Source: Cyanophora paradoxa
Lineage: Eukaryota > Glaucocystophyceae > Cyanophorales > Cyanophoraceae
Length of the DNA: 48,276 nt
Reading direction: 5' to 3'
Assembly: GCA_004431415.1 (NCBI GenBank)
Contig: QPMI01000359.1
Location: 1-48,276 of the forward strand
The notes beneath the pieces were generated by a model that was not told the origin of the DNA, made no database searches, and saw nothing but the letters and a program-made list of their open reading frames with translations. Positions 19,383 to 28,729 of the stretch are shown one piece after another (the first letter of the stretch is position 1; each line of letters begins with the position of its first letter). Position numbers and translations under genes: made by a program.

Positions 19383-19583
19383 CGCGGCCGACTCGCGCGC
19401 GCGTCTCCCGGTCGCTGCAGACGGCTTCTGCCGCTGCTACTCGCCGCGTCTCCAAGGAGCGAATCAGCCTAGCCGGGCCAGGAGCAAGCGGAGTCGGCGA
19501 AGTCGCGTACCCGGCAGATCTAGAGGCCAACACGGCGACGACCAGCGCGATGACCTCCAGGCGATAGCCAGGCACTTCGAAGA
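19383..19583. promoter_or_regulatory. Divergent promoter interval, CHY gene and RAB24-like gene
   Basis: The start codons of the two genes face away from each other with 201 bp between. No TATA box or clear initiator is evident. A compact bidirectional promoter is inferred from spacing. Confidence 0.4.
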
Positions 19584-20688
19584 ATGGCGAACAGACCCGT
19601 GGACTTGAAGGTGGTACTCCTCGGCAGCTCGAGTGTCGGCAAGAGTGCCCTGGTCGAGCGCTTCCTGCACGGCCGCTTTGTCGCCATCGCTAGCAACACA
19701 GTCGGGGCTGCCTTTGGCGCTAAAAGGTCCGTCGGCGTCGCGCGGCGCGCTTGACCGGCCGCCTCCGCCGGCTCAGTCAGCGCCATTGCAGCGTCCAGGT
19801 CGAGCAGAGGACAATCACGCTTGGCATCTGGGTGCGCGACAGCTCTTTGAAACCGCGCAATGCACGCGGCGCTTACACATGTCGCAGGACACGGCCGGTG
19901 CGTCCCCACGCTGACCGGTACCGCTGCCCGCTTCTCTCGTCGAACTCCGCCGCAGGCGCGGAGCGGTTCGAGTCGCTCAGCCGGCTCTATTACAGGGCCG
20001 CTGCGGCTGCAATCGTCTGCTATGGTCCTCTCCGGCCCCGTCTTCCGGTGCCGACGGTTCCCGACTCGCCGGGCCGGTGCGCAGACGTGACCCGAAAAGA
20101 GACGTTCGAGCGCGTGAAGTTCTGGACGAACGAGCTTCGCGGCAGCGAGGTACCCGCGCCTCGCGCTCGCGCTCTCTCGGGCGCGCGGATGAGCGCCTGC
20201 CCTCACCCGCCCTGCGTGCCAGCCCAACTGCAGCATCTACGTCGTCGCTACGAAGAGTGAGCCGCCGCCCGCGGCCTCAGCCGCGCCTCCGCCTCGCGCC
20301 CTGCTGACGACCCGGCTCGCTTTGCAGTGGACCTGGCGCCCGCTGCGCGGCAGGTGCCCGAGGCGGAGGCGCGGGAGTACGCCGTTCAGAGCGGCGCCAC
20401 CCACTGGGAGACCTCATCCGCCTCTGGTACCCCCCCCCGGCTTCGGCCCCGACGCGCTCTGGCCTCACACCGGTACCCGGGGCAGGCGAAGGGGTAGAGC
20501 CGCTGTTCGAGGCGATCGCGCGCGACTTCGCGGTGAAGAGGGGCATCGCGGGGCCCGGGGCGGGGGGTACAGGCACCCCGCGGAACCCGACGCGGGTCGT
20601 GCGGCCGGACGAGAGGCCGATAGCCCTCGAGGCGGCCCCGGGGCCGGCAGGGGCGGACGGGCGGCCCCCGCGGCGCTGCTGCACCTAG
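19584..20688 (+). CDS. RAB24: RAB24-like small GTPase
   Basis: Membrane-traffic GTPase of the RAB24 type, linked in animals to autophagy. The ATG at 19584 opens [14 protein letters not shown]. The P-loop is GSSSVGKSA, then [10 protein letters not shown] and TVGAAFGAK, very like RAB24 (where the segment reads IGAAF). Further exons give [46 protein letters not shown] (the TKxD guanine-binding motif, split by an intron) and HWETSAS. The residue after DTAG is Ala in place of the catalytic Gln found in most Rabs; RAB24 is also atypical here, so slow hydrolysis is expected. The C-terminus RRCCT holds a double Cys suited to geranylgeranylation, one residue short of the end. Nine short exons were joined by frame. 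Confidence 0.9.
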
Positions 20689-20922
20689 CCTCGCACCCCT
20701 CGGCCCCTCATCTCATTCCCTCCTTCCTCCCTTCCATCCCACGGCCCGCCCCACGGCAGCCCACATCCTTTACAAGCTAGACACGCAGATCCATAGAGTG
20801 AAACCGGTATCTCGCGTAATTTCATTAGCGCCGCCCACAGAGACGAGAGAAAAAGCGTGCATTGGAAGGGTGGAAAGGGAAAAGGCTGAAGTCGAAGGGG
20901 TGAAAGCTTAACTTTAAGGGCC

Positions 20923-22975
20923 TCACGCGGCGCCGAACTCGAGCCTCGCGTACAGCGCCCGCTGCTGGTCGAGCAGCGCGGGGCCCGCCGCCTCCTCCGA
21001 GGCCGGCGCCGGAGGCGGCGCGGGGCGCTCGCGGGACGCCCCCGCAGACGCTGCGCTCGACGAGCTCGCGCCCGCCCCGGCGCCCGGCCCGGGCACCAGG
21101 TCCAGCTGGCGGCGCCGCGTCAGCAGTGCCGCGCCTGAACAGGGCACCGAACGAAGCGCGAACGCACGCGGCAGAAGCGCTGGCGGCCGCAGAAGTCGAG
21201 GTGGACGCTCACGAGCTCCAGGCGGGACCCGTCCTCCCCCTGCGAGAACGAGCGCGGTGAGAGAGGAAAAGAAGCGGGGAGGGAGGGGGGAGGGAGAGGA
21301 CCGGGGGAAGGGAGGCGAGGGCGTGGCGGATGAGGGGCGGGTGCGTGGGGTCCGTCTCGAGCCAGAGGGAGCCCCCCGGGACCAGCAGCCGCGGCGCGTG
21401 CCTCAGCAGCTGCCCCGGCCGTCAGCCAGCGCAGGCGCGGCGCGGGGAGGCGAGCGGAGCGCTCGCCTGGCGGATGACGCCCATGCCGTCGGGGCCGCCG
21501 TCCAGCGCCAGCCGGTCCTCGTACGCCCGCACCTGCCCCACGCCGCCCCCGCTGAGCGAGGGAGGGACGCGGGGCGGAGACCGGGCCAGGGTGGTCCGGC
21601 CCAGGCCGGCGTAGCGCGGGGGGCGGGAGGGAAGGGGGCGGGCGGGGGCGGGCCGCGCACCTCGGGCATGAGGGTGTCGACCTCGAGGGAGGGGATGTAC
21701 GGCGGGTTCGACGCCAGCACCTCGAACCGCTCTGCCGCGCCCCGGCGTCGGGGGGGCGGCCGGGGGGGCGGCCGGGGGAGGGGGCGGCAGCCCGGAGGGG
21801 GAAGGGAGGGGGCGGGTGCGGGGGCGGGGGCGGACCGCCGGCGTAGGCCTCGGCGAAGGCCTCGAAGGGGGCGCAGGCGACTCGCACGCGCCCCGCGAGC
21901 CGCAGCCGCGCCGCGTTCTCCCGCGCCAGCTCCGCCGCCGCCGGGCTCGCGTCCACCGCCACCCCCTCGCTCCCCGGCAGCGCCTGCCCAAGATCCAGGG
22001 CGTGAGGGGCGGGCGGAGGGGGGCGGAGGGGGGAGGAAAGGGGGCACGGCGCGGACCGTGAGGAGGGAGAGGATGATGGCGCCCGTACCCGTCCCCACGT
22101 CCAGGATGCGCCGGATGGGTCGCGCCGGGTTCGCCTGCGCGGGGCCGGGTCAAGGGAGGGGGGTGGAGCAGGAAGGGGTACAGGGTGCGCACGCGGGCGG
22201 CGAGGAGAATCAGCTCGACCAGCTCCTCGGTCTCGGGGCGCGGGATCAGCACCGGCGGCCTCACCAGCAGGTTCACCTGATCGGGCCTGAGCTTTGATTT
22301 GATATCGGAGGCGGGCGGGGAGGGGGGTACCTCGTGGAAGTCCCACTCCCCGGCGAGGTACTTGGGGGGTAGGGGGCGTGAGCGGGGGTAGGGCGAAGAC
22401 GGGGTACGGATGCGCGGGCGAGGGGTACCTGGACGGGTACGCGCATGGCGCGGAGGGCGCAGAGGGACGCGATGGCCGCGTGGTCGGCTACCCGCAGGGA
22501 GCTGTACCCCCGCCCGCGGCGTTCGGCGCGGCGCGGCGTAGGGCGACGGAGAAAACAATTCGGCGCACTTGAGCCTGTGGATGCGGAGTCCGCGGCGGCC
22601 GTCGACCAGACCGGCGCCCTGTGCCACGATGTACTCTGCAGGACCCAGCGGGCGTCGGCGGCGGGGGACGGTGCGGCCGGCGGAGCGGGCCCGGCGCACG
22701 GGCGGAGATGTCGGGCTCGGGCACGTGGAGCCTCTCGAGCGCCGCGCCGCACGCTTCCACCGCGTCCTGCGGGCCGCGGCGCGGCGCGCTCAGCAGCGCC
22801 GGCGGACGCCGAGGCGCGCTCGGCGCTTCCTCGCCTGCAGCGTGACGCAGTCGCGCAGCACGCCCTCGAATGTGTGCTGGAGTTCCGCCCTTTCCCGCTC
22901 CCGCTCGCCCTTCCACTGCTCCGGGTTCGGCCACGATATCGACGCGACGGCGCCCTTTGCGGGCTGCGGCCCCGG
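20923..22975 (-). CDS. HemK/PrmC-type protein glutamine N5-methyltransferase
   Basis: SAM-dependent enzyme expected to methylate the GGQ glutamine of a translation release factor, possibly in an organelle. An N-terminal helical region is spread over short exons (VLRDCVTLQ, DAVEACGAALERLHVPEPDI, YIVAQGAGLV, LCALRAMRVPVQ). Then come YLAGEWDFHEV, RPPVLIPRPETEELVELIL, ILDVGTGTGAIILSLL (SAM motif I), GVAVDASPAAAELARENA, FEVLASNPPYIPSLE (catalytic NPPY), LALDGGPDGMGVIRQ and GGSLWLETDP. The C-terminal exon continues past the usual family end with an Ala/Pro/Gly stretch to RLEFGAA and TGA at 20925-20923. The first coding exon is not found; 22975 is only the limit of convincing sequence. Confidence 0.88.
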
Positions 22976-23442
22976 GGCGTGAGCGAGGCGGAGCGTGGGG
23001 TCATGAGTAGGTACAAGCGCTCACATGTGCGCTGCTCGACGCTCTCCGCTCGACGCTCGCCCGGAAGGCGGAGCACCGGAAGTGCAGATCCCGCGGCTGG
23101 GCGCACAGGCGGCGCTGAATGCGTGACGCGCTGCAGCATCCGCGTGAGGACGCCGGATAGCCGAAACGGGACGGGCCCGTGCGGACCTCGACGTGACCGC
23201 GACCCGACCGCTCGGCAGGCCCCACAGCAGCCCAAGTCGGCAAGCGACGTACGCCGCATGTGCGTTGCTGGACGGCGGCGCCGCCAAGCCGGCTATGCTG
23301 GTGAAGCCCGCGCGGCGCATCGCACTCAGATTCGATCCAGGGGGACGCGTACCCCACTAGCTCAAGGCCTGGAAGGCCAAGCTCGCGCGGCGCCGGCACT
23401 GCAGCAATCGCCGCTAAAGCTTAGGCTCGTGTGGTGAGGGCC
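22976..23442. other. Upstream flank of HemK gene, no gene recognised
   Basis: GC-rich, open on both strands, with no conserved motif. It probably holds the 5' end or transit-peptide exon of the HemK gene and its promoter. Confidence 0.35.
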
Positions 23443-23481
23443 GGCGCCGGCCGCTGGCGCCGGCCGCTGGCGCCGGCCGCG
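23443..23481. repeat. 13-bp tandem repeat, three units
   Basis: Unit ggcgccggccgct at 23443-23455 and 23456-23468, then ggcgccggccgcg at 23469-23481. Each unit contains nested palindromes (ggcgcc, ccggccgg-like). It lies in the GRWD1 downstream intergenic region, which otherwise (23482-23759) holds no recognisable gene. Confidence 0.85.
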
Positions 23482-23759
23482 GGGCGCCGGCGTCGTCGAG
23501 CGTCATGATCATGCATGCGCTGCCTCGAGCTCTGTCAGCCTGGCAGCGCGCGTCCCATGCCGCAAGCACTGGCGTTGCCTCGCCCTGAGCTATAGGCCTC
23601 TCGCAGTCCCGGCCGCGTTAGCGTTCCATGGCCATGCGCCCGCGGATTAATATTGGGCCAGTGCCGCTCATTGTTCCTATAGCTAGCACACAAACAGCGG
23701 CGGCGCGGCCCCAAAAGGCGAGGGCTGGCTACAGCTAGAGCGCGGCGGCGGGGGGCGCC

Positions 23760-26266
23760 TCAGATGTTGGCGGGCTTGAAGATGTTGAAGCCGTCCGCCG
23801 CCGTCGAGATCAGCACCCCCGGCATCTGAGCGAGGCGGGGGCGCAGTTCAGGGGGGCGGAGGGGAGGGGAGGGATCGGGGGGAGGGGGCGGCGGCTCGCC
23901 TGCGGGTGCCAGTGGACCTCCTTGATGTCCTGCTGGCCCTGCGGGGAAGGCGTGCTCGATTCCGGGGGGTACAGCCGGGAGCTCGAGCGGGGGGTACGGG
24001 CGCACGGAGTGGACGAAGAGGAGCTGCGGGGGGAACTCCTCCTCGGTCGTGTCGTCGTCGTCCTTCTCGAGCGACAGGTCCCAGATCGTGACCTGGGGAG
24101 AGGGGGGTACGTGATTCAGAGGGTCGGGGGGGGGGGCGGGGGCGCGGGGGGCGTACGGTGTTGTCTGCGCAGGAGAGGGCGAGGGAGGAGGACTCGTTCG
24201 GGTTCCACTCGATGGACGAGATCGGCTGCGGGAGAGGCGGGTAAAATCGCTCAGGGCGGGGAGGGGTACGCTGGCATCGAATTCGGGGGGTACCTTCGTG
24301 TGGTACTTGAAGTGGACGAGGGGCGCGTCGCTGCGGGCGGCGCGGCGTGGGCGGGGGACGGGGGCCAAGCGAAGGGGGGTACGCACGCTTTGAAGGCGCG
24401 GAGGTCCCATATCTTGAAGGACCCGTCGTCCGCCCCGGAGGCCATCAGGTACGTCACCAGCCTGGGGTACGCCGTCAAACCGGGGGGGGGGGGAAGAGCC
24501 GGGGGCGGGCGGGCCGGTTCCAGGAGATGACGTTGGCGTCGGTACCCGGGTGGGCGTCCACGGAGAGGGCCGCCGCGGCGCGCTTGCGGGCGTCCCAGAT
24601 CCTCACCGTCCCGTCCGCCGAGCACGAGGCAAAGACCTGCGCCCGCCCGCGCCCTCGGAAAGAGGTCGGGGGGGGAGGGGGGGGGGGGGGGGGGACCTCG
24701 GCCTCGGTGGGGGACCACTGGAGGTCCTCCACGGAGCCGCTGTGCCCCGCGAAGGCCTGCCCCTCCACGTTCCAGCGGCCCCCCGGCGTCGGCTCCCACA
24801 CGTGGATCCCCTTCTTGCAGTCCCCCGTCGCCAGCCTGCGCCCCGAGCGGGGAAGGTCAGGCGAGGGCCGGGCGGGGCGGGGCGGGGCGGGGCGGGGCGG
24901 GGCGGGGCGGGGCGGGGCTCGGGTAGCTCGGACCGGGCGGGGGTCACCGGGGACCAGTCGATGGCGAAGCCCTCGTCCTTGTGGCCCTTGAAAGTCTGCA
25001 GCGGCGCCACCTGAGGCGCGGCGACCCGCCCGGTCAGAGAGAGCGAGGGGAGAGGCCTCGGCGTCGCGCGCGGCGTCGCGCGGGGGCTTGCCTTGTTGGG
25101 GTCGGCGAGGGCGCGGGCCTGGGGGACGGGCGGGGGCCGGTCCTGGAGCTTGGCGAGGGAGGCGGAGATGTCCCAGACGTGCACGGCGCCCGTCTCCGCC
25201 CAGTCCGCCACCAGCTCCGGCTTCTGCGGGCAGCTCTGCGCCCCGTCGGCTCGGCTCAGCGGGGCGGAGCTCGGGGGAGCGCCGGGTCGCTCGCTCTCAC
25301 CCGGACGCGGTTGACGCCGCCCTCGTGCTTGACCTGCTTGTGCTGCAGCACCGGTTCGTCCTCCGCGTCGCTGTCCTCGTCGTCCTCCTCTGCAGCCGCC
25401 GCCCGCGCCCGCGCGCGTGGGCCGCGGGCGCGGGCGGTGCGGTCGTGCTGGGCTCGCGCACCGTCGCTGTTCTCGGGGTGGCTGGTGCGGTGCAGGTCCG
25501 AGAGCTTCATGACGTAGAGCTTGTTGTTCGACGCCCGGTCCGCCTGCGTGCCCGCCACGAAGAAGCACGTCATCGGGAACTGCGGCCGCGGCGGGCGCCC
25601 GTGAGCGGCGGCGGGCGGCGGGCGGCGGCGGGCGGCGAGGGGCGGCGCGACGCGGGCGCGCCTTTGTCCTGTGCGCGCCGAGCGTGTCGCGGATGATGTC
25701 TATGGAGAGGCAGGGCCACTCGGCGTTCAGCGAGTGGTACATGGTGTACGCGGTCTGGTCGAACTCCAGCGTCTCGCCCTCCGCCAGCTCGTCGACGCCA
25801 GGCCGGAACACCTGCAAGCGGCCGCACGGCTCGGGAGCACGCCCCGCCGCCGGCGCGGCGCTCGCGGCCGACCTTCGTCGGCCCCGCGGGCTTCTTCGCC
25901 GAGCCCGAGGCGCCCCCTTCCTCCTTCATCGCATCTTCGCCTTCCTCGTCGCCGCCGCCGTCCTCATCCTCCTCGCCCTCTGCGGAGTCGCGACCGCGAG
26001 ATCAGCCGCACGACGCGGCGGCCGATCCCCGAGCCGCGGGCCCGGCGCGCGGCCTCGGCGATCCCAAGGCAAGCTAGGCACTCGAAAATGCCCGCGCGCA
26101 CGCGGGCGGCGCCCCGGGGCGCACCGCCGGCGTCCTCGACCTCTTCCTCTTCTAGCTCGTCCTCGAACGGGTCCTCGAAGCGCAGGTTGTCCGCGGTCTC
26201 CTCCTCGTCCTTCGGGCGGGTCACGGGCAGCTCCTCCTCCGGCTGGCGCTTCTTGGACTTTCCCAT
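23760..26266 (-). CDS. GRWD1: GRWD1/Rrb1-type glutamate-rich WD40 ribosome-assembly chaperone
   Basis: Nuclear/nucleolar WD40 protein; its yeast counterpart Rrb1 chaperones ribosomal protein L3. ATG at 26266 opens MGKSKKRQPEEE. Then LRFEDPFEDELEEEEVED and an acidic exon (AEGEEDEDGGGDEEGED). VFRPGVDELAEGETLEF and AYTMYHSLNAEWPCLSIDI are the family's N-terminal signature. FPMTCFFVAGTQ and EPVLQHKQVKHEGGVNRVR follow, then repeats: VADWAETGAVHVWD, LQTFKGHKDEGFAIDWSP, GHSGSVEDLQWSP with FASCSADGTVRIWD, GTDANVISWNR, MASGADDGSFKIWDLR, ISSIEWNPNESS, TIWDLSLEKDDDD, and DIKEVHWHPQ joined to MPGVLISTAADGFNIFK. TGA is at 23762-23760. Introns 24462-24514 and 23826-23899 start with GC and are confirmed by conserved protein across them. 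A full-length gene. Confidence 0.95.
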
Positions 26267-26725
26267 CGTGTACAATACGTGGGTTCGGCGCCGGGGGGGA
26301 GGGTTTAGAGGTGTGCGACGAAGCCGAGCGATCCCGGCGCTCCCACACGCGCTGGATGACCTGTTGGATCGGTCCGATCACAAACCAGGTGCTCTGAAGT
26401 AGCCACTCGCTTAGCTGCGCGCTCAGCTGGCCCACATCGCGTGGCGGATCGCCGATCGCACTTGGTGATGTTATTTGGTGATCTTTGCGTGACCGGGACC
26501 GTGCAGATCACGCCGCTGCCGCCCCTCGCGGCGTGGCAGTCCGGCTCCAAGCGCTCCTGCCGACTCGACGCTCTCCGACGAGGCAGCGAGGCGGTCGGCC
26601 GGCAGAGGCGATCGACAGCCGCCTTCCACGCACCCTCTGCGCAGGCGACGCGCGCGTGGCTTGCAACCCGGTCGCAAGGTGCGCCGCTTGTTTGATTTGG
26701 AAACCGCGGCGGCGCTTTCCTCCGC
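26267..26725. other. Spacer between GRWD1 and the tandem array
   Basis: Short divergent interval. At 26347-26370 it contains gctggatgacctgttggatcg, close to gttggatgacctgctggatcg found at the right end of both array units (35762 and 44825). This suggests a diverged remnant of an earlier unit end. No gene seen. Confidence 0.4.
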
Positions 26726-26896
26726 ACAGCGTCAGCTCTAGCTGAGAGCGCGTGCCGCGCACTTTGAAGCTGCTCACTGCGCCGCCGCTCTGCAGGTGGC
26801 CGGCTTCTGCTCGGGCGAGCAAGGGGCGCTCTAGCGAGCGGCTCAGCGGGCTTCCAGCCGCAGCGGCAGAGGCCCGCGCGAGCGGCGTCGCTCGCG

Positions 26897-28056
26897 ATGG
26901 CGGCCAGTGGGGCGGAGGAGGCGGCGGGCCTCCCGCTCGCCTTTGCGGGCGACTCGAGGGGCGGCAGCGGCGACGAGGCGGCCGACCGCGAGGCATCGGC
27001 GCAGGAGGAGGCGCGGGCCGCCCGGCGGGCCCTCTGCCCCACCTGCCGGCGCATCGTCGGTGCGGGAAGTGCCCCCCGCGTCGCCCCGCCCGGCCCGCCC
27101 CGCCCCGGCCCGCCCCGCTGACGGCCCGGCCGCAGCGAACTGCATCTGCGCGGCGCTGCCGGCGGAGCGGCCGCTGCCGCTGGGCCGCGCCGCCGGCATG
27201 CGCATCCTCATCCTGCAGGCGCCTTCCGCCCCCCCCTTTGCCTCCCCCGAGGCCGCCGGGCGCCGCCTGACCTGCCCGGCGCGCAGCACCCCGCCGAGGC
27301 GAAGGAGTTCAAGAACACGTGAGCCGCCCCGCCCGCCCCTCGCCCCTTTCATTTCCCGCCCCGCCGCGCGCCCGAGCGCGCCGGGCGGGGCGCAGGGTGG
27401 GGATCCTGGAGCTGTGCCTGCCGGAGGGGGCGGTGGTGGTGCGGAGGGGCAAGCTGTTCGGGCCGCGGAACTGCCCGGAGCTGCCCGAGGTCCTCGCCGC
27501 CGCCGCCGCCGGCCGCGCCTTCCTCCTCTTCCCCGACGACACCGCCTGTACCCCCGCCGACCTCGCCCCCCCGTCCGGCCCCGGCGGGCCCGCCTCCTCC
27601 CCCCGCCCCATCGACTGGCTCGTCGTCCTCGACGGTACCCCTGCGTCTCCTTTTCGATCCCGGCAGCCGCCCGATTCGCGTACCCCGGCAGGGACGTGGA
27701 CGGCGTGCAAGCGGATGTTCCGGGGCAACGCGGAGCGCCTCGCGCCGCTGCGGAGGCTCGCGATCGACGCCGCGGGGCCTTCACGCCACCGCATCCGCGT
27801 CCAGCCCCAGGCGCGTACCCCCCTCCTTTCTTCCCCCCCCCCTCATCTCTCTGTGCAGGAGGGGTACCTGTGCACGCTGGAGGCGGTGGCGGCGGTGCTG
27901 GCGGCGGTGGAGGGCGGCGAGGCGGGCGAGCGGCTCGCCGCGGGCCTCCTCCGGCCCCTCGACGCCGTCTGCGCCACGTGGGCCGCCAACGCCGGCTGGG
28001 GGCACCCGGGCGAGGACGGGGGCGGGGGCGGCGCGGGGAGGGGCGAGCCCAGCTAG
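26897..28056 (+). CDS. DTW-domain tRNA aminocarboxypropyltransferase, copy 1
   Basis: DTWD/TapT-family enzyme, which transfers the 3-amino-3-carboxypropyl group from SAM to tRNA uridine. Exon 26897-27059 opens MAASGAEEAAGLPLAF and ends CPTCRRIV; exon 2 from 27136 gives NCICAALP, completing the Cys zinc-type site, and RILILQ. A GC-AG intron (27219-27286) joins LQ to HPAEAKEFKNT, the conserved QHP-E-NT motif. Next are VGILELCLPEG, FLLFPDD and WLVVLDG, joined to TWTACKRMF: the diagnostic D-x-T-W motif, here DGTW, split by an intron. Then NAERLAPLRRLAI, RIRVQPQ and EGYLCTLEAVAAVLAAVE, as in DTWD2. The end is Gly-rich, TAG at 28054-28056. The frame is intact throughout. Confidence 0.92.
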
Positions 28057-28729
28057 TATGTGAAGCTTAGCTTCTCTTCAATGACATGCATATGGCCGCT
28101 GAAGCGCTTTCCGAAGTCCTGGAAGCACCTTTCTATAGCTCTTAGAAGCTCAAGTTGTGCTGGCCGTGGCGGCGGTGTCACGGTGGCTTGGGGCCCTCCC
28201 TTTCCCCCCCTCCTCCCCTCCGCTCTCGTGCCCTCCTCTCCGGATCCAGGCCTTGGGAGTGGCGCCCGCCATTATACAATACACCCATTTACAATGTGCA
28301 CAAATCGCGGTCGGCTACACGTACAGGCAGAATGCTACGTCACTCGGCTCGGGAAACTACAGTACAGCTACAGATGCAGGCCACATGTGCAGCTCCACAC
28401 ACTCCATGATGCAGTGTACCGTTAGTACTATAGCTAGTGCTAGTCGACGTCATTGCTATAGCTAGCTCCAACACAGATTCTCATCCGCCTACTGCGCGTG
28501 TGTACAACAAAACCTATTGAATTCAGTCGGGCTAATCGAGAAAAACAATTGAAAGCCACATTACAAAATCGATGTCAGAGGACATCGCAAAAATCCTATA
28601 TAGCTAGCTGAATTCGAAGTTACTAGGCTAGCTCGTATAGTACGCCTCAAACAGTGCGTTTCAAACAGATCATGAAAATGTTTGTGATGATCGCAGCGAA
28701 TTCGAAGGTCTCGAATGATAAAAGAGGCC
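28057..28729. other. AT-richer convergent intergenic stretch, unit 1
   Basis: Lies between the stop codons of the DTW gene and the TmcB-like gene. The sequence is nearly identical at 37141-37813. It contains tatagctagc-type palindromes (28461, 28600) and ttgtgctggccgtggc (28153), a motif found again twice at 45471 and 45587. No gene seen. Confidence 0.6.
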
